A stretch of 40,158 nucleotides of DNA. Source: Gammaproteobacteria bacterium (GTDB taxonomy: Bacteria; Pseudomonadota; Gammaproteobacteria; Steroidobacterales; Steroidobacteraceae). The DNA lies in the NCBI GenBank assembly GCA_009926865.1, contig RFOD01000020.1:1-40158 (forward strand), given 5' to 3'. Position 1 is the stretch's first letter. The number at the start of each line of letters is the position of its first letter. The notes below the pieces were generated by a model. That model was not told the origin of the DNA and ran no database searches. It worked only from the letters and a program-made list of their open reading frames with translations. The translations under genes were made by a program, and so were the position numbers. Below are positions 1-8,543 of the stretch, piece after piece.

Positions 1-557
1 CTCAAGCGCCATGCTGGCCGATAAGGGAGTGCCAGCAAAGTCATACAGGGAAATTGAAAGAACGAGGTCACCCCGGGGATGTTGAGACCGAAATAACACA
101 GACCCAATGCGAATGCTGAGTACACAAAGATTTGTCGAAGCGCGACAAACCAATCGCCCGACAACATCTCAACCGCATTGCGCTCGGTATAAAAAATGTT
201 CCACCAGGCGACCTCAGGTCGCGCCAATAAAACTAACCAAACCAAGGCGCCCGCTAAGGTCACGATCGAAGCAAAACCCAGCAAAGTGCGAGCATGCACC
301 TTGAGCATCTCCAAAACGTCGCCGAGTCGAATGGATCCGCTGCGATCCAACTGCGCGGCGATCAGCGTGCAAGCTAATAAGGAGCTGACCGCAAGCACCC
401 CACCGAAAATGGGCGTGCGATGCACCATGAACATCCATAAGCACATCAAGAGGGATAAGGCGAGCCAAAACCCCGCACCCCGCCAAAGTAATTCGAGCGA
501 CTGACGCATCCAACGCCCGAGCGCCGATAACCCAACGACACTCGGCTCAATCCTCAT
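1..557 (-). CDS. Integral membrane protein of unknown function (5' part, runs off the window)
   Basis: Reading the minus strand from the ATG at 555-557 gives about 185 codons with no stop up to the window edge, so the C-terminus is missing. The protein starts MRIEPSVVGLSALGRW and shows several hydrophobic segments: roughly residues 28-45, 50-66, 94-110 and 139-160, with another beginning near the edge. This is the pattern of a multi-pass inner-membrane protein. The gene starts 12 nt after the parA stop on the same strand and is probably cotranscribed with parA. I see no ParB feature such as a helix-turn-helix or CTP-binding motif, although parB is the usual next gene. The alternation of hydrophobic segments faintly recalls the BPSS1780-type membrane proteins, but that is only an impression. 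Function unknown. Confidence 0.75.
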   Translation of the reverse strand, partial: MRIEPSVVGLSALGRWMRQSLELLWRGAGFWLALSLLMCLWMFMVHRTPIFGGVLAVSSLLACTLIAAQLDRSGSIRLGDVLEMLKVHARTLLGFASIVTLAGALVWLVLLARPEVAWWNIFYTERNAVEMLSGDWFVALRQIFVYSAFALGLCYFGLNIPGVTSFFQFPCMTLLALPYRPAWRL

Positions 558-569
558 ACTGCCACAGCC

Positions 570-1346
570 TCATGCCGCAACAGACTGACGACTTAACATC
601 TCTCCAGCCAATGCCAAATATGCCAAGGCCCCACGAGATTCTTTGTCGTACAGCAGCGCCGGTTTGCCAAAAGACGGCGCCTCTGCCAAACGAACATTAC
701 GCGGTACGAGCGTACGGAACACCTTGTCACCAAAATATTCGGTCAACTGTGCACTGACTTCATTAGCAAGATTATTACGCGGATCAAACATCGTACGTAA
801 TACGCCCTCAATTTCTAGCTGCGGATTGACGGCATCGCGGATCTGTTCAATAGTCGAGAGTAAGGCCGTCAATCCCTCGAGCGCGTAGTACTCGCATTGC
901 ATCGGCACGAGTACGCTATCAGCAGCCACTAACGCATTGACAGTCAACATATTCAAAGAGGGCGGACAGTCAATGAAAATGAAGTCGTATTCATCACGGA
1001 TAGGCGTCAATGCACGCCTTAATTTTTGCTCTCGGCCCACTGACTGCGACAACAGCTGCACTTCGGCTGCGGTCAGGTCCTGATTGGCAGGCAATAAACT
1101 CATCGCTGGCGCCTCAAGACGGATCAAGGCCTCGTCAATGGTGCAATGACCGAGCAGGACATCGGCGATCCCGCGCTGCAGCGCGTTTTTTTCGACTCCA
1201 CAGCCCATCGTGGCGTTGCCTTGCGGATCCAGATCAATCAGCAGCACACGACGGCGTGTCGCGGACAGCGAGGCGGCAAGATTGACAGCGGTGGTGGTCT
1301 TACCGACGCCTCCTTTCTGGTTGGCGACGGCGATGATACGGCTCAT
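570..1346 (-). CDS. parA: ParA/Soj chromosome-partitioning ATPase
   Basis: A 258-residue ParA-family (MinD/ParA superfamily) ATPase that binds DNA non-specifically and works with ParB-parS complexes to move replication origins. The deviant Walker A motif KGGVGKTT lies at residues 11-18, the Walker A' segment LLIDLDPQGN has its aspartate at residue 40, and a switch segment FIFIDCPPSLN follows near residue 125. The length is typical of chromosomal Soj, which lacks the N-terminal HTH extension of many plasmid ParAs. It begins 19 nt after rsmG, the classic rsmG-parA pairing. The next gene is a membrane protein and not parB, which is odd. The family call is very secure; the chromosomal role is inferred from length and context. 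Confidence 0.95.
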   Translation of the reverse strand: MSRIIAVANQKGGVGKTTTAVNLAASLSATRRRVLLIDLDPQGNATMGCGVEKNALQRGIADVLLGHCTIDEALIRLEAPAMSLLPANQDLTAAEVQLLSQSVGREQKLRRALTPIRDEYDFIFIDCPPSLNMLTVNALVAADSVLVPMQCEYYALEGLTALLSTIEQIRDAVNPQLEIEGVLRTMFDPRNNLANEVSAQLTEYFGDKVFRTLVPRNVRLAEAPSFGKPALLYDKESRGALAYLALAGEMLSRQSVAA

Positions 1347-1365
1347 AGCTTTCAGTCTAGCCCAG

Positions 1366-1995
1366 TCAGTGCGGTGGACGCAGCACGAGCAAATGCCGCG
1401 ATTCCTGCAAACCGGGTACGTGTAGATCGTGATCCGCCTCGACTGACCAACCTGCGGGGAGCTCGGCGGCAGATTCGGTGCTGCGTCGGCCTTTCATCGC
1501 GAGCACACGCGTCTCGGGACCGCAAAGGGCTTCCACACGCGAAATCAGCTCTGTGAGTGGCGCAAACGCGCGGGCTAGCACGCAATCCACCCCGTCGGTG
1601 CGGTAATCCTCGGCCCGGGCGTGCACCGCGGACACCTGTTGTAAGCCCAAGCTACGCACCATATGCGCCACAAATCGAATCTTTTTGCCGTTGGAATCGA
1701 GTAGCACAAACTGTCGCTCAGGCTGTGCAATCGCGAGCGGTAATCCAGGAAACCCCGCCCCTGTTCCCACATCAAGGCAGCGCTGACCTCGCAGATACGG
1801 CGCGATGGATAGGCTGTCGAGTAAATGATGGGTCAGCATTTCTTCGCGCGCATGGATCGCGGTCAGGTTGTAAGTCTGACTCCATCGGGATAACTCATCG
1901 AGCAAACGCAGCAAGGCTTGAACTTGCGCCGGCTGCAACGTCACCCCCATCTCAGAGGCCCCTGCGTACAGCCGAGCCGCCTCGGTGTCATTCAT
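1366..1995 (-). CDS. rsmG: 16S rRNA (guanine(527)-N7)-methyltransferase RsmG
   Basis: A 209-residue RsmG (GidB) that methylates N7 of G527 in 16S rRNA using S-adenosylmethionine. It carries the family motif NLTAI at residues 43-47 and the SAM-binding glycine loop GTGAGFPG at 77-84, followed by the acidic strand FVLLDSNGKK near residue 100. The length matches E. coli RsmG (207). The ATG at 1993-1995 sits only 7 nt after the stop of the acuI-like gene, so rsmG is probably cotranscribed with that metabolic gene; mnmG, the usual upstream partner, is absent here. parA follows after 19 nt. Confidence 0.96.
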   Translation of the reverse strand: MNDTEAARLYAGASEMGVTLQPAQVQALLRLLDELSRWSQTYNLTAIHAREEMLTHHLLDSLSIAPYLRGQRCLDVGTGAGFPGLPLAIAQPERQFVLLDSNGKKIRFVAHMVRSLGLQQVSAVHARAEDYRTDGVDCVLARAFAPLTELISRVEALCGPETRVLAMKGRRSTESAAELPAGWSVEADHDLHVPGLQESRHLLVLRPPH

Positions 1996-2002
1996 TTTCG
2001 GG

Positions 2003-2992
2003 TCAACCTATCCGGACCACTGTTCGACCGGTTACCCGCCCTTCCAAATACGCCGCAAAGGCTCGCGGTAAAGCTTCGAATTCGATGGCCTCACTCACGA
2101 TGGCGTCTAAATGCTGTGGCTTGAGATCGCTTGCGATGCGCTGCCAAATCGCCAAACGAGGCTCGCGCAAAGTCGCCGAAGAATTGATCCCCAAAAGATT
2201 GATGCCGCGCAAAATGAACGGCATCACCGAAGTATTCAATTGCGCGCCACCGGCTAACCCGATGCTGGCAATGTTGCCCCAATTGTCGACGGTACGCGTC
2301 AACCACGTCAGCATCTCGCCACCCACATTGTCGATCGCACCGCCAAACTGAGCGCGCTCGAGTGGGCGCTTGCCTAAATCAATCTCTTCGCGCAACCAAA
2401 TCTTTGACGCTCCGAGAGAGCGCAAATAATCCATGCTGGATGCTTTCCCGGTCACGGCTATGACCTCATAGCCACGGCTCGAGAGCATGTCGATCGCGAC
2501 GCTACCCACACCCCCTGTCGCCCCGGTGACCACGATCGGCCCCTTCGCCGGCGTCTGACCGTTGTGCTCCATACGATGAATGGCAAGAGCTGCGGTAAAC
2601 CCCGCTGTGCCCAAAGCCATTGCCTTAAAGGTATCCAGCCCATCCGGCATTGGAATGACGGAGTCGGCGCGCACGCGTGCGTACTCGGCATAACCACCGT
2701 CATACAGTTCAGACAAGCCACAACCCGTGACTAATACCGAGTCGCCGGCTTGGTAGCGCGTGTCGGTGGAGCTTTCCACCACACCCGCTAAATCCACACC
2801 GCCCACCAAAGGAAACTTTCGAAGAATCTTACCGGCGCCCGTCGCCGCCAAGGCATCTTTGTAGTTGATGTCAGAATACTGAACCCGAATCACCACTTCG
2901 CCAGCACTCAGGTCGTCCAGCGTCAATGATTCGAATTGTGCTCTGATCTGCCCATCAACTTCGTGGATACGATAGGCCTTGAATGCTGTCAT
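2003..2992 (-). CDS. acuI: AcuI/YhdH-type NADPH-dependent acryloyl-CoA reductase (MDR family quinone oxidoreductase)
   Basis: A zinc-independent medium-chain dehydrogenase/reductase of the YhdH/YhfP/AcuI subgroup, whose characterised members reduce acryloyl-CoA to propionyl-CoA with NADPH. Signature stretches are SDINYKDALA near residue 40, PLVGGVDLAGVV near 60 and the cofactor loop VVTGATGGVG near 150. The start MTAFKAYRI at 2992 matches the usual N-terminus of the family. An in-frame GTG at 3022 would add ten residues that do not look conserved. The gene lies 57 nt after the hydrolase gene and 7 nt before rsmG. Substrate assignment rests on the family; a general quinone or enoyl reductase role is possible. 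Confidence 0.85.
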   Translation of the reverse strand: MTAFKAYRIHEVDGQIRAQFESLTLDDLSAGEVVIRVQYSDINYKDALAATGAGKILRKFPLVGGVDLAGVVESSTDTRYQAGDSVLVTGCGLSELYDGGYAEYARVRADSVIPMPDGLDTFKAMALGTAGFTAALAIHRMEHNGQTPAKGPIVVTGATGGVGSVAIDMLSSRGYEVIAVTGKASSMDYLRSLGASKIWLREEIDLGKRPLERAQFGGAIDNVGGEMLTWLTRTVDNWGNIASIGLAGGAQLNTSVMPFILRGINLLGINSSATLREPRLAIWQRIASDLKPQHLDAIVSEAIEFEALPRAFAAYLEGRVTGRTVVRIG

Positions 2993-3049
2993 GGTGGTGA
3001 TGCCGCGCTCAACTGGAAGCACGCATGATAACTGCCGAACCCGCTGGCG

Positions 3050-3997
3050 TCAGGTCCGTGCTCGAGCCAACCAGGCAAGTAACCCATCGGTATTGAGATC
3101 AAGATCCAGCTCGAGCACTTCATCCACTACGGCTTCGGGTAAGGTACAACCATGACGGGCAAGCTCGCCTCGTAACACGTCGTGTATCCCTTCGCGCACT
3201 AAACGTCGCGCCTCGCCATCGGGCTGTCCGCTCTGCTCGCGTGCCAAATGGGCAAAATCGTTGATCATGCGGATCAAACTTTCCGCAATGCGAGATAAGT
3301 CCGTGATCCGACCGTAATGCGTCAAGTAAGCCGCTACAGGCTCAAGCCCCATGATGCGCTGAATGGAATCAATGAGTTGATCCGGGTCAAACTGTGTCGG
3401 CGTGGTGGTCGGAAAGGCAAATGCACGACCATCCACATCAAATTCGCGATAAGACAAACCAAAAGTATCCCCGGTAAATACCCCTCGCGATTGCTCATCA
3501 AAGAATACATGATGATGCATCGCGTGGCCCGGGGTGTGTAGTACCTGAAAATTACGCCCGGCCAACGCTATGTTCTCTCCTTCCGAGGTCGCGTGCACAC
3601 GCGCTGCATCGATCGGTAAAATCTCGCCGTAGAGTTTTTCATAGACAGCATCGCCATAGACGGCTCGCGATGCCGCGATGAGCTTGGCTGGATCGATCAT
3701 ATGGGGCGCGCCACGTGGATGTAATACGGCGCGCGCGTTCGGCAAGGCCTGCATCAACTGACCCGCGCCCCCCGCATGATCCAGGTGAACATGGGTAATC
3801 AAAAGCCAGTCCACCGCCTCGCGCGCGACGCCCAGCGCTTCCAAAGCCGAGAGGATACGCGGCACCGAATGTGAGGTACCGCAATCAACGATTGCAGCGC
3901 GGCCTTGCTCAATGATGATATGCGACGCATCAAAATTTGGGCGCAAATAGTGATTATCTACTGCATGAATCGCGTGCTCGTAATGGATGATGCTCAT
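3050..3997 (-). CDS. Metallo-beta-lactamase-fold hydrolase
   Basis: A 315-residue MBL-fold protein with the zinc-binding motif HVHLDH at residues 69-74 (H69, H71, D73, H74), the aspartate of IVDCGT at about 38, the histidine of HTPGHAMHH near 157 and GVFTGDTFGLSYREF near 175. The C-terminal third has the helical extension common in glyoxalase-II-like and lactonase-like members. The substrate cannot be read from the sequence; thioester or lactone hydrolysis would suit the neighbouring CoA-type reductase and lyase. Its ATG overlaps the stop of the upstream lyase gene by 4 nt (ATGA), which implies translational coupling and a shared pathway. Confidence 0.85.
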   Translation of the reverse strand: MSIIHYEHAIHAVDNHYLRPNFDASHIIIEQGRAAIVDCGTSHSVPRILSALEALGVAREAVDWLLITHVHLDHAGGAGQLMQALPNARAVLHPRGAPHMIDPAKLIAASRAVYGDAVYEKLYGEILPIDAARVHATSEGENIALAGRNFQVLHTPGHAMHHHVFFDEQSRGVFTGDTFGLSYREFDVDGRAFAFPTTTPTQFDPDQLIDSIQRIMGLEPVAAYLTHYGRITDLSRIAESLIRMINDFAHLAREQSGQPDGEARRLVREGIHDVLRGELARHGCTLPEAVVDEVLELDLDLNTDGLLAWLARART

Positions 3998-4887
3998 GAC
4001 GACGCTTTATCCTCGCGTTTCTCCAATACGTCTTTCCACCTCTCCTCGAACTGCCACACCGCACCGAAACCCACCATTTTACAAAACTCATCAAAGCTAA
4101 ATAGCGATGGTCCGTCGCCTAGGCTGGTGCCATTTTCTTTGAGATTAAGCATAGCATGCTCCATTGCATAGCTCGCAGACAACGCTGCCATCGCTGGCCA
4201 GATCGCTAGACGATAGCCAAGCGCTTTCAATTCATTGACCGACCTAATTGGCGTCTTGCCACCATCCGACATATTGGCGATGAGCGGCGCGCGAATCAGG
4301 CTGCAAGCCTCGCGCATTTCCTCTTCGCTTTGTAGCGACTCGACGAACACCACATCCGCACCGGCCTCTGCATAGGCCTGTCCACGTCTGACCGCCTCGT
4401 CAAATCCGAGACCGGTCCGCGCATCGGTCCGCGCGATAATTAGAAAATCATCTGTACTACGCGAATCTACCGCCACACGCACTTTCGCAACCATGTCCTC
4501 AATTGGGACGACTCGGCGATAGGGCGTGTGACCGCATTTCTTGGGGAATTCCTGATCTTCAATTTGGATCGCTGAGACGCCCGCCCGCTCGTAGCCGCGC
4601 ACCGTATGCTGCACATTCAATAAGCCACCGAAGCCTGTATCGGCATCAGCAATGACGGGCGCCGTTGACTTTTCCACGACTCGAGAGACGCGATCGAGCA
4701 TATCGGTGTAGGTGGCGAGGCCTGCATCGGGGATCCCCAAATACGAGGCAGTCAACCAAAAACCCGAGGCGTAAACGGCATCAAACCCTACCCGCTGCGC
4801 CAACATCGTGGACATCATGTCGAAGACGCCGGGAGCCAGGATGAACTCTCCGGCGTTGAGTTTTTGTTTGAGTCTGGGATCAGCCAT
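3994..4887 (-). CDS. Isocitrate lyase/PEP mutase superfamily enzyme (2-methylisocitrate-lyase-like)
   Basis: A 297-residue TIM-barrel enzyme of the isocitrate lyase/PEP mutase superfamily. Visible marks are the magnesium-binding ADADTGFGG (D81, D83), the IEDQ segment with E110 and the KKCGH loop with C118, the cysteine found in the C-C bond lyases (isocitrate, methylisocitrate and dimethylmalate lyases). The loop continues HTPYRRV, unlike the HRPNK of PrpB, so PrpB is not a safe name. The most likely reaction is retro-aldol cleavage of a 2-hydroxy dicarboxylate; oxaloacetate decarboxylase-type activity is the main alternative. It is the first gene of the minus-strand run and lies 59 bp from the divergent S9 peptidase, so its promoter should be in that gap. 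Confidence 0.85.
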   Translation of the reverse strand: MADPRLKQKLNAGEFILAPGVFDMMSTMLAQRVGFDAVYASGFWLTASYLGIPDAGLATYTDMLDRVSRVVEKSTAPVIADADTGFGGLLNVQHTVRGYERAGVSAIQIEDQEFPKKCGHTPYRRVVPIEDMVAKVRVAVDSRSTDDFLIIARTDARTGLGFDEAVRRGQAYAEAGADVVFVESLQSEEEMREACSLIRAPLIANMSDGGKTPIRSVNELKALGYRLAIWPAMAALSASYAMEHAMLNLKENGTSLGDGPSLFSFDEFCKMVGFGAVWQFEERWKDVLEKREDKASS

Positions 4888-4946
4888 AAGATCAGACAGC
4901 CTTTCGGGGTTGGAGCCAAAGTGGTGACTGCGGCAACATAGCAGAC

Positions 4947-6980
4947 ATGACTACGACCTGTATCCACCCGCGCTATGCGGGCAAAACGCCCGTCCGCTGG
5001 GCCATCGTCGCCGTTTTACTGAGCTTGCTCGGTCAATTGAGCACATCTTCGATTAGCCATGCACAACGGCGTGAACAAGGGCCTTTGATTTTCGATCAAA
5101 TACCCCCTGTTCCTGTACGCATTCAACAACAGCTGGCACCGTGGCTAGAGGTGCGATCCGCATCGTTCCAGGATTTTCTACCGGGTGGCGGTATCCTCAT
5201 CAGCACCCGCTTCGGCAACGTGTCACAACTACATCGGGTCGCGGCACCGCTTGCCGCACGGGAACAGTTGACCTTTGGCACAGAGCCAGTGGCTGCGGCA
5301 CGCACGAGTGCGAGCGGGATCATTTTTTCTCGTGACGACGGGGGCAATGAACAGGCCCAACTGTGGCAAACACCCAGGCAGGGCGGCGCCGAACAATTGC
5401 TGACCGACGGTCGTTCGCGCCACGGGAGCGCACAGATATCTTTTGACGGTAAACAAATCGCCTTCTTTAGCAACGCTCGAAACGGCCGCGACCAAGATAT
5501 CTATGTACGCGACATCGATGGCGGTACAGCGCGCTTACTCGTCGCCGGACAAGGACAAACTTGGCAACCACTCGACTGGTCCCGCGATGGGCGGCAATTG
5601 TTGCTCCGTAATTTTATCTCCGTCACCGAATCCGAGCTTCACATTGTCGATGTCACCCGTGGTCAGTTACGCAGATTGACGCTCGGCAAAGAGAGTCAAA
5701 ATAATACGTCGCTCGCGATTGGTGCTGCGGGCTTCTCAGCGGATGACCAAGGAATATGGTTAGTATCGGATCTCGGCGGCGAATTTCGTCACTTACATTA
5801 TTTTTCTTTGCTAGATGAAAGACTACGTACACTGACTACGGATCTCACCTGGGATGTGGAAGACCTCGCAATCGATCGTAATGGGCGCTACCTAGCTTAC
5901 GTCGTCAATAATGACGGATTCGACGAGCTTTATATCCGTGATCTCGGCGCAGCCCAAGATCTGTTGGTGAGAGGCCTACCTAAGGGCTTGATTTCTAACT
6001 TGCGCTTCGATGCGCAGGGCAAAAGATTAGGGCTGGCGCTTGAGTCTGCGACCCAAACACGGGATGTTTGGACGCTCACGCTACAGGAATCAACGCCGCA
6101 GAGCCCGGCGTTTGCCGAAGCGCAGCGCTGGACCCGCAGCGAGATCGGTGTCCTCGGCAGTCGCCTTTTGAGCGAGCCTGTCATTGTGCGTTATCCCACT
6201 TGGGATCGTGTTCGACTCAAAAGTCGCGAAATTCCAGCACTCGTCTACACACCCACCACCCCGCCGCGTTCGGGGCAGAGCCGCTATCCCGTCATCGTTG
6301 ATATTCACGGTGGCCCTGAGTCGCAAGCTAGACCCAGCTTTAGCACCTTCACGCAGTATCTCGTCAATGAATTAGGCTATGTCGTGATCCGCCCGAATGT
6401 CCGCGGATCAACGGGCTACGGTCGACAATACACTTTGCTCGATAACGGCAAGCTACGTGAGGATGCGGTCCGCGATATTGGCTCGTTGTTGGTATGGATC
6501 GCCGCTCAATCCAACTTGAATCCCGAGCAGGTCGTTATCATGGGAGGCTCCTATGGCGGGTACATGACTTTGGCAACGCTCGCTGCCTATGGTGATCGAC
6601 TACGCGGCGGGATAAATGTCGTTGGCATCAGCAACTTTGTGACGTTCCTTGAAAGCACTGCTGACTATCGCCGCGACTTGCGGCGAGTGGAATACGGAGA
6701 TGAACGCGACCCGCAAATCCGCGCCTTCTTGCAACGTATTTCACCACTCAATCGAGCACAGATGATCCGTCGACCTTTATTGGTGGTACAGGGCTTGAAC
6801 GACCCACGAGTACCCGCCTCTGAGAGCGAACAACTCGTCGCCCGAGCGCGCAGCCAAGGCAACGAAGTCTGGTATCTCGCTGCGCGTGACGAAGGTCACG
6901 GCTTTCGCAAAAAAGCCAACCAGGAAGCGTATTTACAAACCGTCGTCGCTTTTCTGGAGCGACTACAGACTACGCGCTGA
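4947..6980 (+). CDS. Secreted S9 family peptidase (acylaminoacyl/dipeptidyl peptidase type)
   Basis: A 677-residue serine peptidase of the prolyl oligopeptidase family. An N-terminal signal peptide (hydrophobic residues about 18-33, likely cleaved after SHA near residue 40) sends it out of the cytoplasm. Residues about 60-390 look like the beta-propeller, with WD40/TolB-like repeats such as QISFDGKQIAFFSN and LDWSRDGRQLLLR. The C-terminal alpha/beta-hydrolase domain has the nucleophile in GGSYGGY (S535), the acid in GLNDPRVP (D619) and the base in DEGHGF (H651). The triad is complete. It would trim oligopeptides in the periplasm, which fits the downstream POT and OPT peptide importers. It is divergent from the lyase gene and convergent with the cytochrome c gene, 20 bp away. 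Confidence 0.93.
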   Translation: MTTTCIHPRYAGKTPVRWAIVAVLLSLLGQLSTSSISHAQRREQGPLIFDQIPPVPVRIQQQLAPWLEVRSASFQDFLPGGGILISTRFGNVSQLHRVAAPLAAREQLTFGTEPVAAARTSASGIIFSRDDGGNEQAQLWQTPRQGGAEQLLTDGRSRHGSAQISFDGKQIAFFSNARNGRDQDIYVRDIDGGTARLLVAGQGQTWQPLDWSRDGRQLLLRNFISVTESELHIVDVTRGQLRRLTLGKESQNNTSLAIGAAGFSADDQGIWLVSDLGGEFRHLHYFSLLDERLRTLTTDLTWDVEDLAIDRNGRYLAYVVNNDGFDELYIRDLGAAQDLLVRGLPKGLISNLRFDAQGKRLGLALESATQTRDVWTLTLQESTPQSPAFAEAQRWTRSEIGVLGSRLLSEPVIVRYPTWDRVRLKSREIPALVYTPTTPPRSGQSRYPVIVDIHGGPESQARPSFSTFTQYLVNELGYVVIRPNVRGSTGYGRQYTLLDNGKLREDAVRDIGSLLVWIAAQSNLNPEQVVIMGGSYGGYMTLATLAAYGDRLRGGINVVGISNFVTFLESTADYRRDLRRVEYGDERDPQIRAFLQRISPLNRAQMIRRPLLVVQGLNDPRVPASESEQLVARARSQGNEVWYLAARDEGHGFRKKANQEAYLQTVVAFLERLQTTR

Positions 6981-7000
6981 AGGTTTCCGCCTAAGACGAC

Positions 7001-7627
7001 TCAGCGACGCGCCGTCGTAGTTACGCTTTTCTTTGAGGTCTCGAGTCCTGGTCGTCGGCTCGAATAATAGGCCGCCAGTTGTTTGATGTCCTCAGCGGAT
7101 AATTGCGCGGCAAACCCAGCCATGATGGCATTGCGTCGGCCGCCCTTTTTGTAATCCGTCAGCGCGCGCTCCAAATAATCAGCATGCTGACCGGCTAGGT
7201 TCGGATATTCCGGCGTGATGCCGATACCATCGGTACCGTGACATGCCACGCAGGTTTGCGCCGCAGGAGGCAGATCTGCCGCAGGAGCTGCGTTCGCCGC
7301 TACACCCAGGGGGGGTCCCGCCAAAAACGCAGACATATCCGCCAAATCCTGATCAGACCAAGATGAGGCGTTGGCGTGCATGGTCGCGTGGCTACGCTCA
7401 CCACCGCGATAGGCCTGCAATGCCATGGTCAGATACTCAGGATGCTGGCCACGCAGCTTAGGAACGCGGTACATGGGCTGCGCATTCTTATAGTTTGGAA
7501 TGCCGTGACAACCGAGGCAGGTATACGCGAGCTTGGCGCCGCGCTCAGCGTCTCCCGCCGCCTGCGCCACTGACGACGGAACCATCCATGCTGCCAGCAA
7601 GGACAAAGCCAGTAGGAACTTGGACAC
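7001..7627 (-). CDS. Diheme cytochrome c (cytochrome c4-like)
   Basis: About 208 residues: a signal peptide (VSKFLLALSLLAAW..., cleaved near VAQA) then two c-type domains, each with a CxxCH heme site, TCLGCHG and TCVACHG. Later methionine-containing segments (ATMHA, AIMAGF) could supply the axial ligands. The two-domain layout matches periplasmic cytochrome c4, an electron donor to terminal oxidases. I chose a GTG start at 7625-7627: it directly precedes the signal peptide, has a G-rich ribosome site just upstream, and avoids overlap with the divergent dtd gene. The longer frame to 7777 would bury the signal peptide behind 50 unlikely residues. The GTG at 7628-7630 is an equally possible start. 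Confidence 0.9.
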   Translation of the reverse strand: MSKFLLALSLLAAWMVPSSVAQAAGDAERGAKLAYTCLGCHGIPNYKNAQPMYRVPKLRGQHPEYLTMALQAYRGGERSHATMHANASSWSDQDLADMSAFLAGPPLGVAANAAPAADLPPAAQTCVACHGTDGIGITPEYPNLAGQHADYLERALTDYKKGGRRNAIMAGFAAQLSAEDIKQLAAYYSSRRPGLETSKKSVTTTARR

Positions 7628-7711
7628 CACAACCCCCGAGAACCACAAGTGCTTGAAACCGGGCGGGATGTTAAGGTCTTGGCCGCCGAATTGCCACTCT
7701 GAGCCCAACCG

Positions 7712-8170
7712 ATGATTGCTCTGCTGCAACGAGTTTCCAGCGCCAGCGTGCACGTGTCTGGGCAATTGCTTGCGCAAATTGACCGGGGCCTGCTGGTGCT
7801 CGTGGGTGTGGAGCCATGGGATGATGAGGCCACCGCTGCGCGGTTACTCGAGCGGCTGCTCGCCTATCGTGTCTTTGCCGATCGCGAAGGTCGTATGAAT
7901 AGGAGTCTCGCGGACATTGAGGGAGGACTGTTATTAGTCCCGCAGTTCACGCTGGCGGCCGACACCCGCAAGGGAAATCGCCCCGGTTTCAGTACCGCGG
8001 CCGCACCGGCACAGGCCGAAGCCTTGTTCGACTCACTCTACCAACAGGCGCTGAAGGCCTACCCAGCCGCCCAAAGAGGTCGCTTTGGGGCGGATATGCA
8101 GGTGGCGCTTGTGAACGATGGCCCGGTCACATTCTGGTTACAGGTTCCGACAACGCCCGCCCAGTCCTGA
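7712..8170 (+). CDS. dtd: D-aminoacyl-tRNA deacylase
   Basis: A 152-residue Dtd that hydrolyses D-amino acids from mischarged tRNAs in the cytoplasm, preventing D-residue incorporation. It begins [13 protein letters not shown] and contains the conserved [18 protein letters not shown] segment (the SQFTL region, with proline in place of serine) and the C-terminal VNDGPVTF, the NxGPxT motif that forms the active site across the dimer. Length is standard (E. coli 145). It is followed after 116 nt by tatA, far enough to allow a separate promoter. Confidence 0.96.
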   Translation: MIALLQRVSSASVHVSGQLLAQIDRGLLVLVGVEPWDDEATAARLLERLLAYRVFADREGRMNRSLADIEGGLLLVPQFTLAADTRKGNRPGFSTAAAPAQAEALFDSLYQQALKAYPAAQRGRFGADMQVALVNDGPVTFWLQVPTTPAQS

Positions 8171-8286
8171 TCTCTTCGGGGTGCGACCGGCCGCTACGCA
8201 CTGAACTTTCCCTGCTGGAAAAACTCTTTTGTCCTATCATCATCGCATTGTGTTGCCTGCCGTCGGGCTCACCCGCAGAGGTCTTT

Positions 8287-8523
8287 ATGGGAATAGGAAT
8301 GCGCGAACTGATCATCATCCTACTGGTGGTGCTGCTGGTGTTCGGCGCGAAAAAGTTGCGAACCATCGGTTCGGATCTTGGTGCTGCCGTTCGCGGCTTC
8401 AAGAAAGGTTTGGATGAAGGCGATACCGAAGAAAGCCTGAAACAAATCAAGCAGGACCAGGCCGATGCCGACTTCAATGAAACCAAGTCGAGCGACAGCA
8501 AGTCCGGCAGCCGTAACGGCTAA
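8287..8523 (+). CDS. tatA: Sec-independent protein translocase subunit TatA
   Basis: A 78-residue TatA: a short N-terminus (MGIGMREL), one transmembrane helix ([16 protein letters not shown]), the FGAKKLR hinge, an amphipathic helix ([12 protein letters not shown]) and an acidic, polar tail. TatA multimers form the conduit for folded twin-arginine substrates. The ATG at 8287 is preceded by AGAGG at suitable spacing; the longer in-frame extension to 8248 has no conserved residues. It is the first gene of tatABC, 20 nt ahead of tatB. The 116 nt gap upstream holds a TATCAT hexamer at 8235-8240 but no clear -35. Confidence 0.95.
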   Translation: MGIGMRELIIILLVVLLVFGAKKLRTIGSDLGAAVRGFKKGLDEGDTEESLKQIKQDQADADFNETKSSDSKSGSRNG

Positions 8524-8543
8524 CTTTCTCCCGCCACAGACAG

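Noticed and set aside
1557-2351. Long plus-strand open frame of 264 codons opposite rsmG and acuI
   Set aside because: It is rich in Arg, Pro and Ser with no domain pattern, and both antisense genes beneath it are strong family members. It is a high-GC shadow frame.
8171-8286. Regulatory site from TTTCC/GGAAA inverted repeat upstream of tatA
   Set aside because: The arms are only 5 bp and no -35 matches the TATCAT hexamer, so this is too weak to list as a feature.
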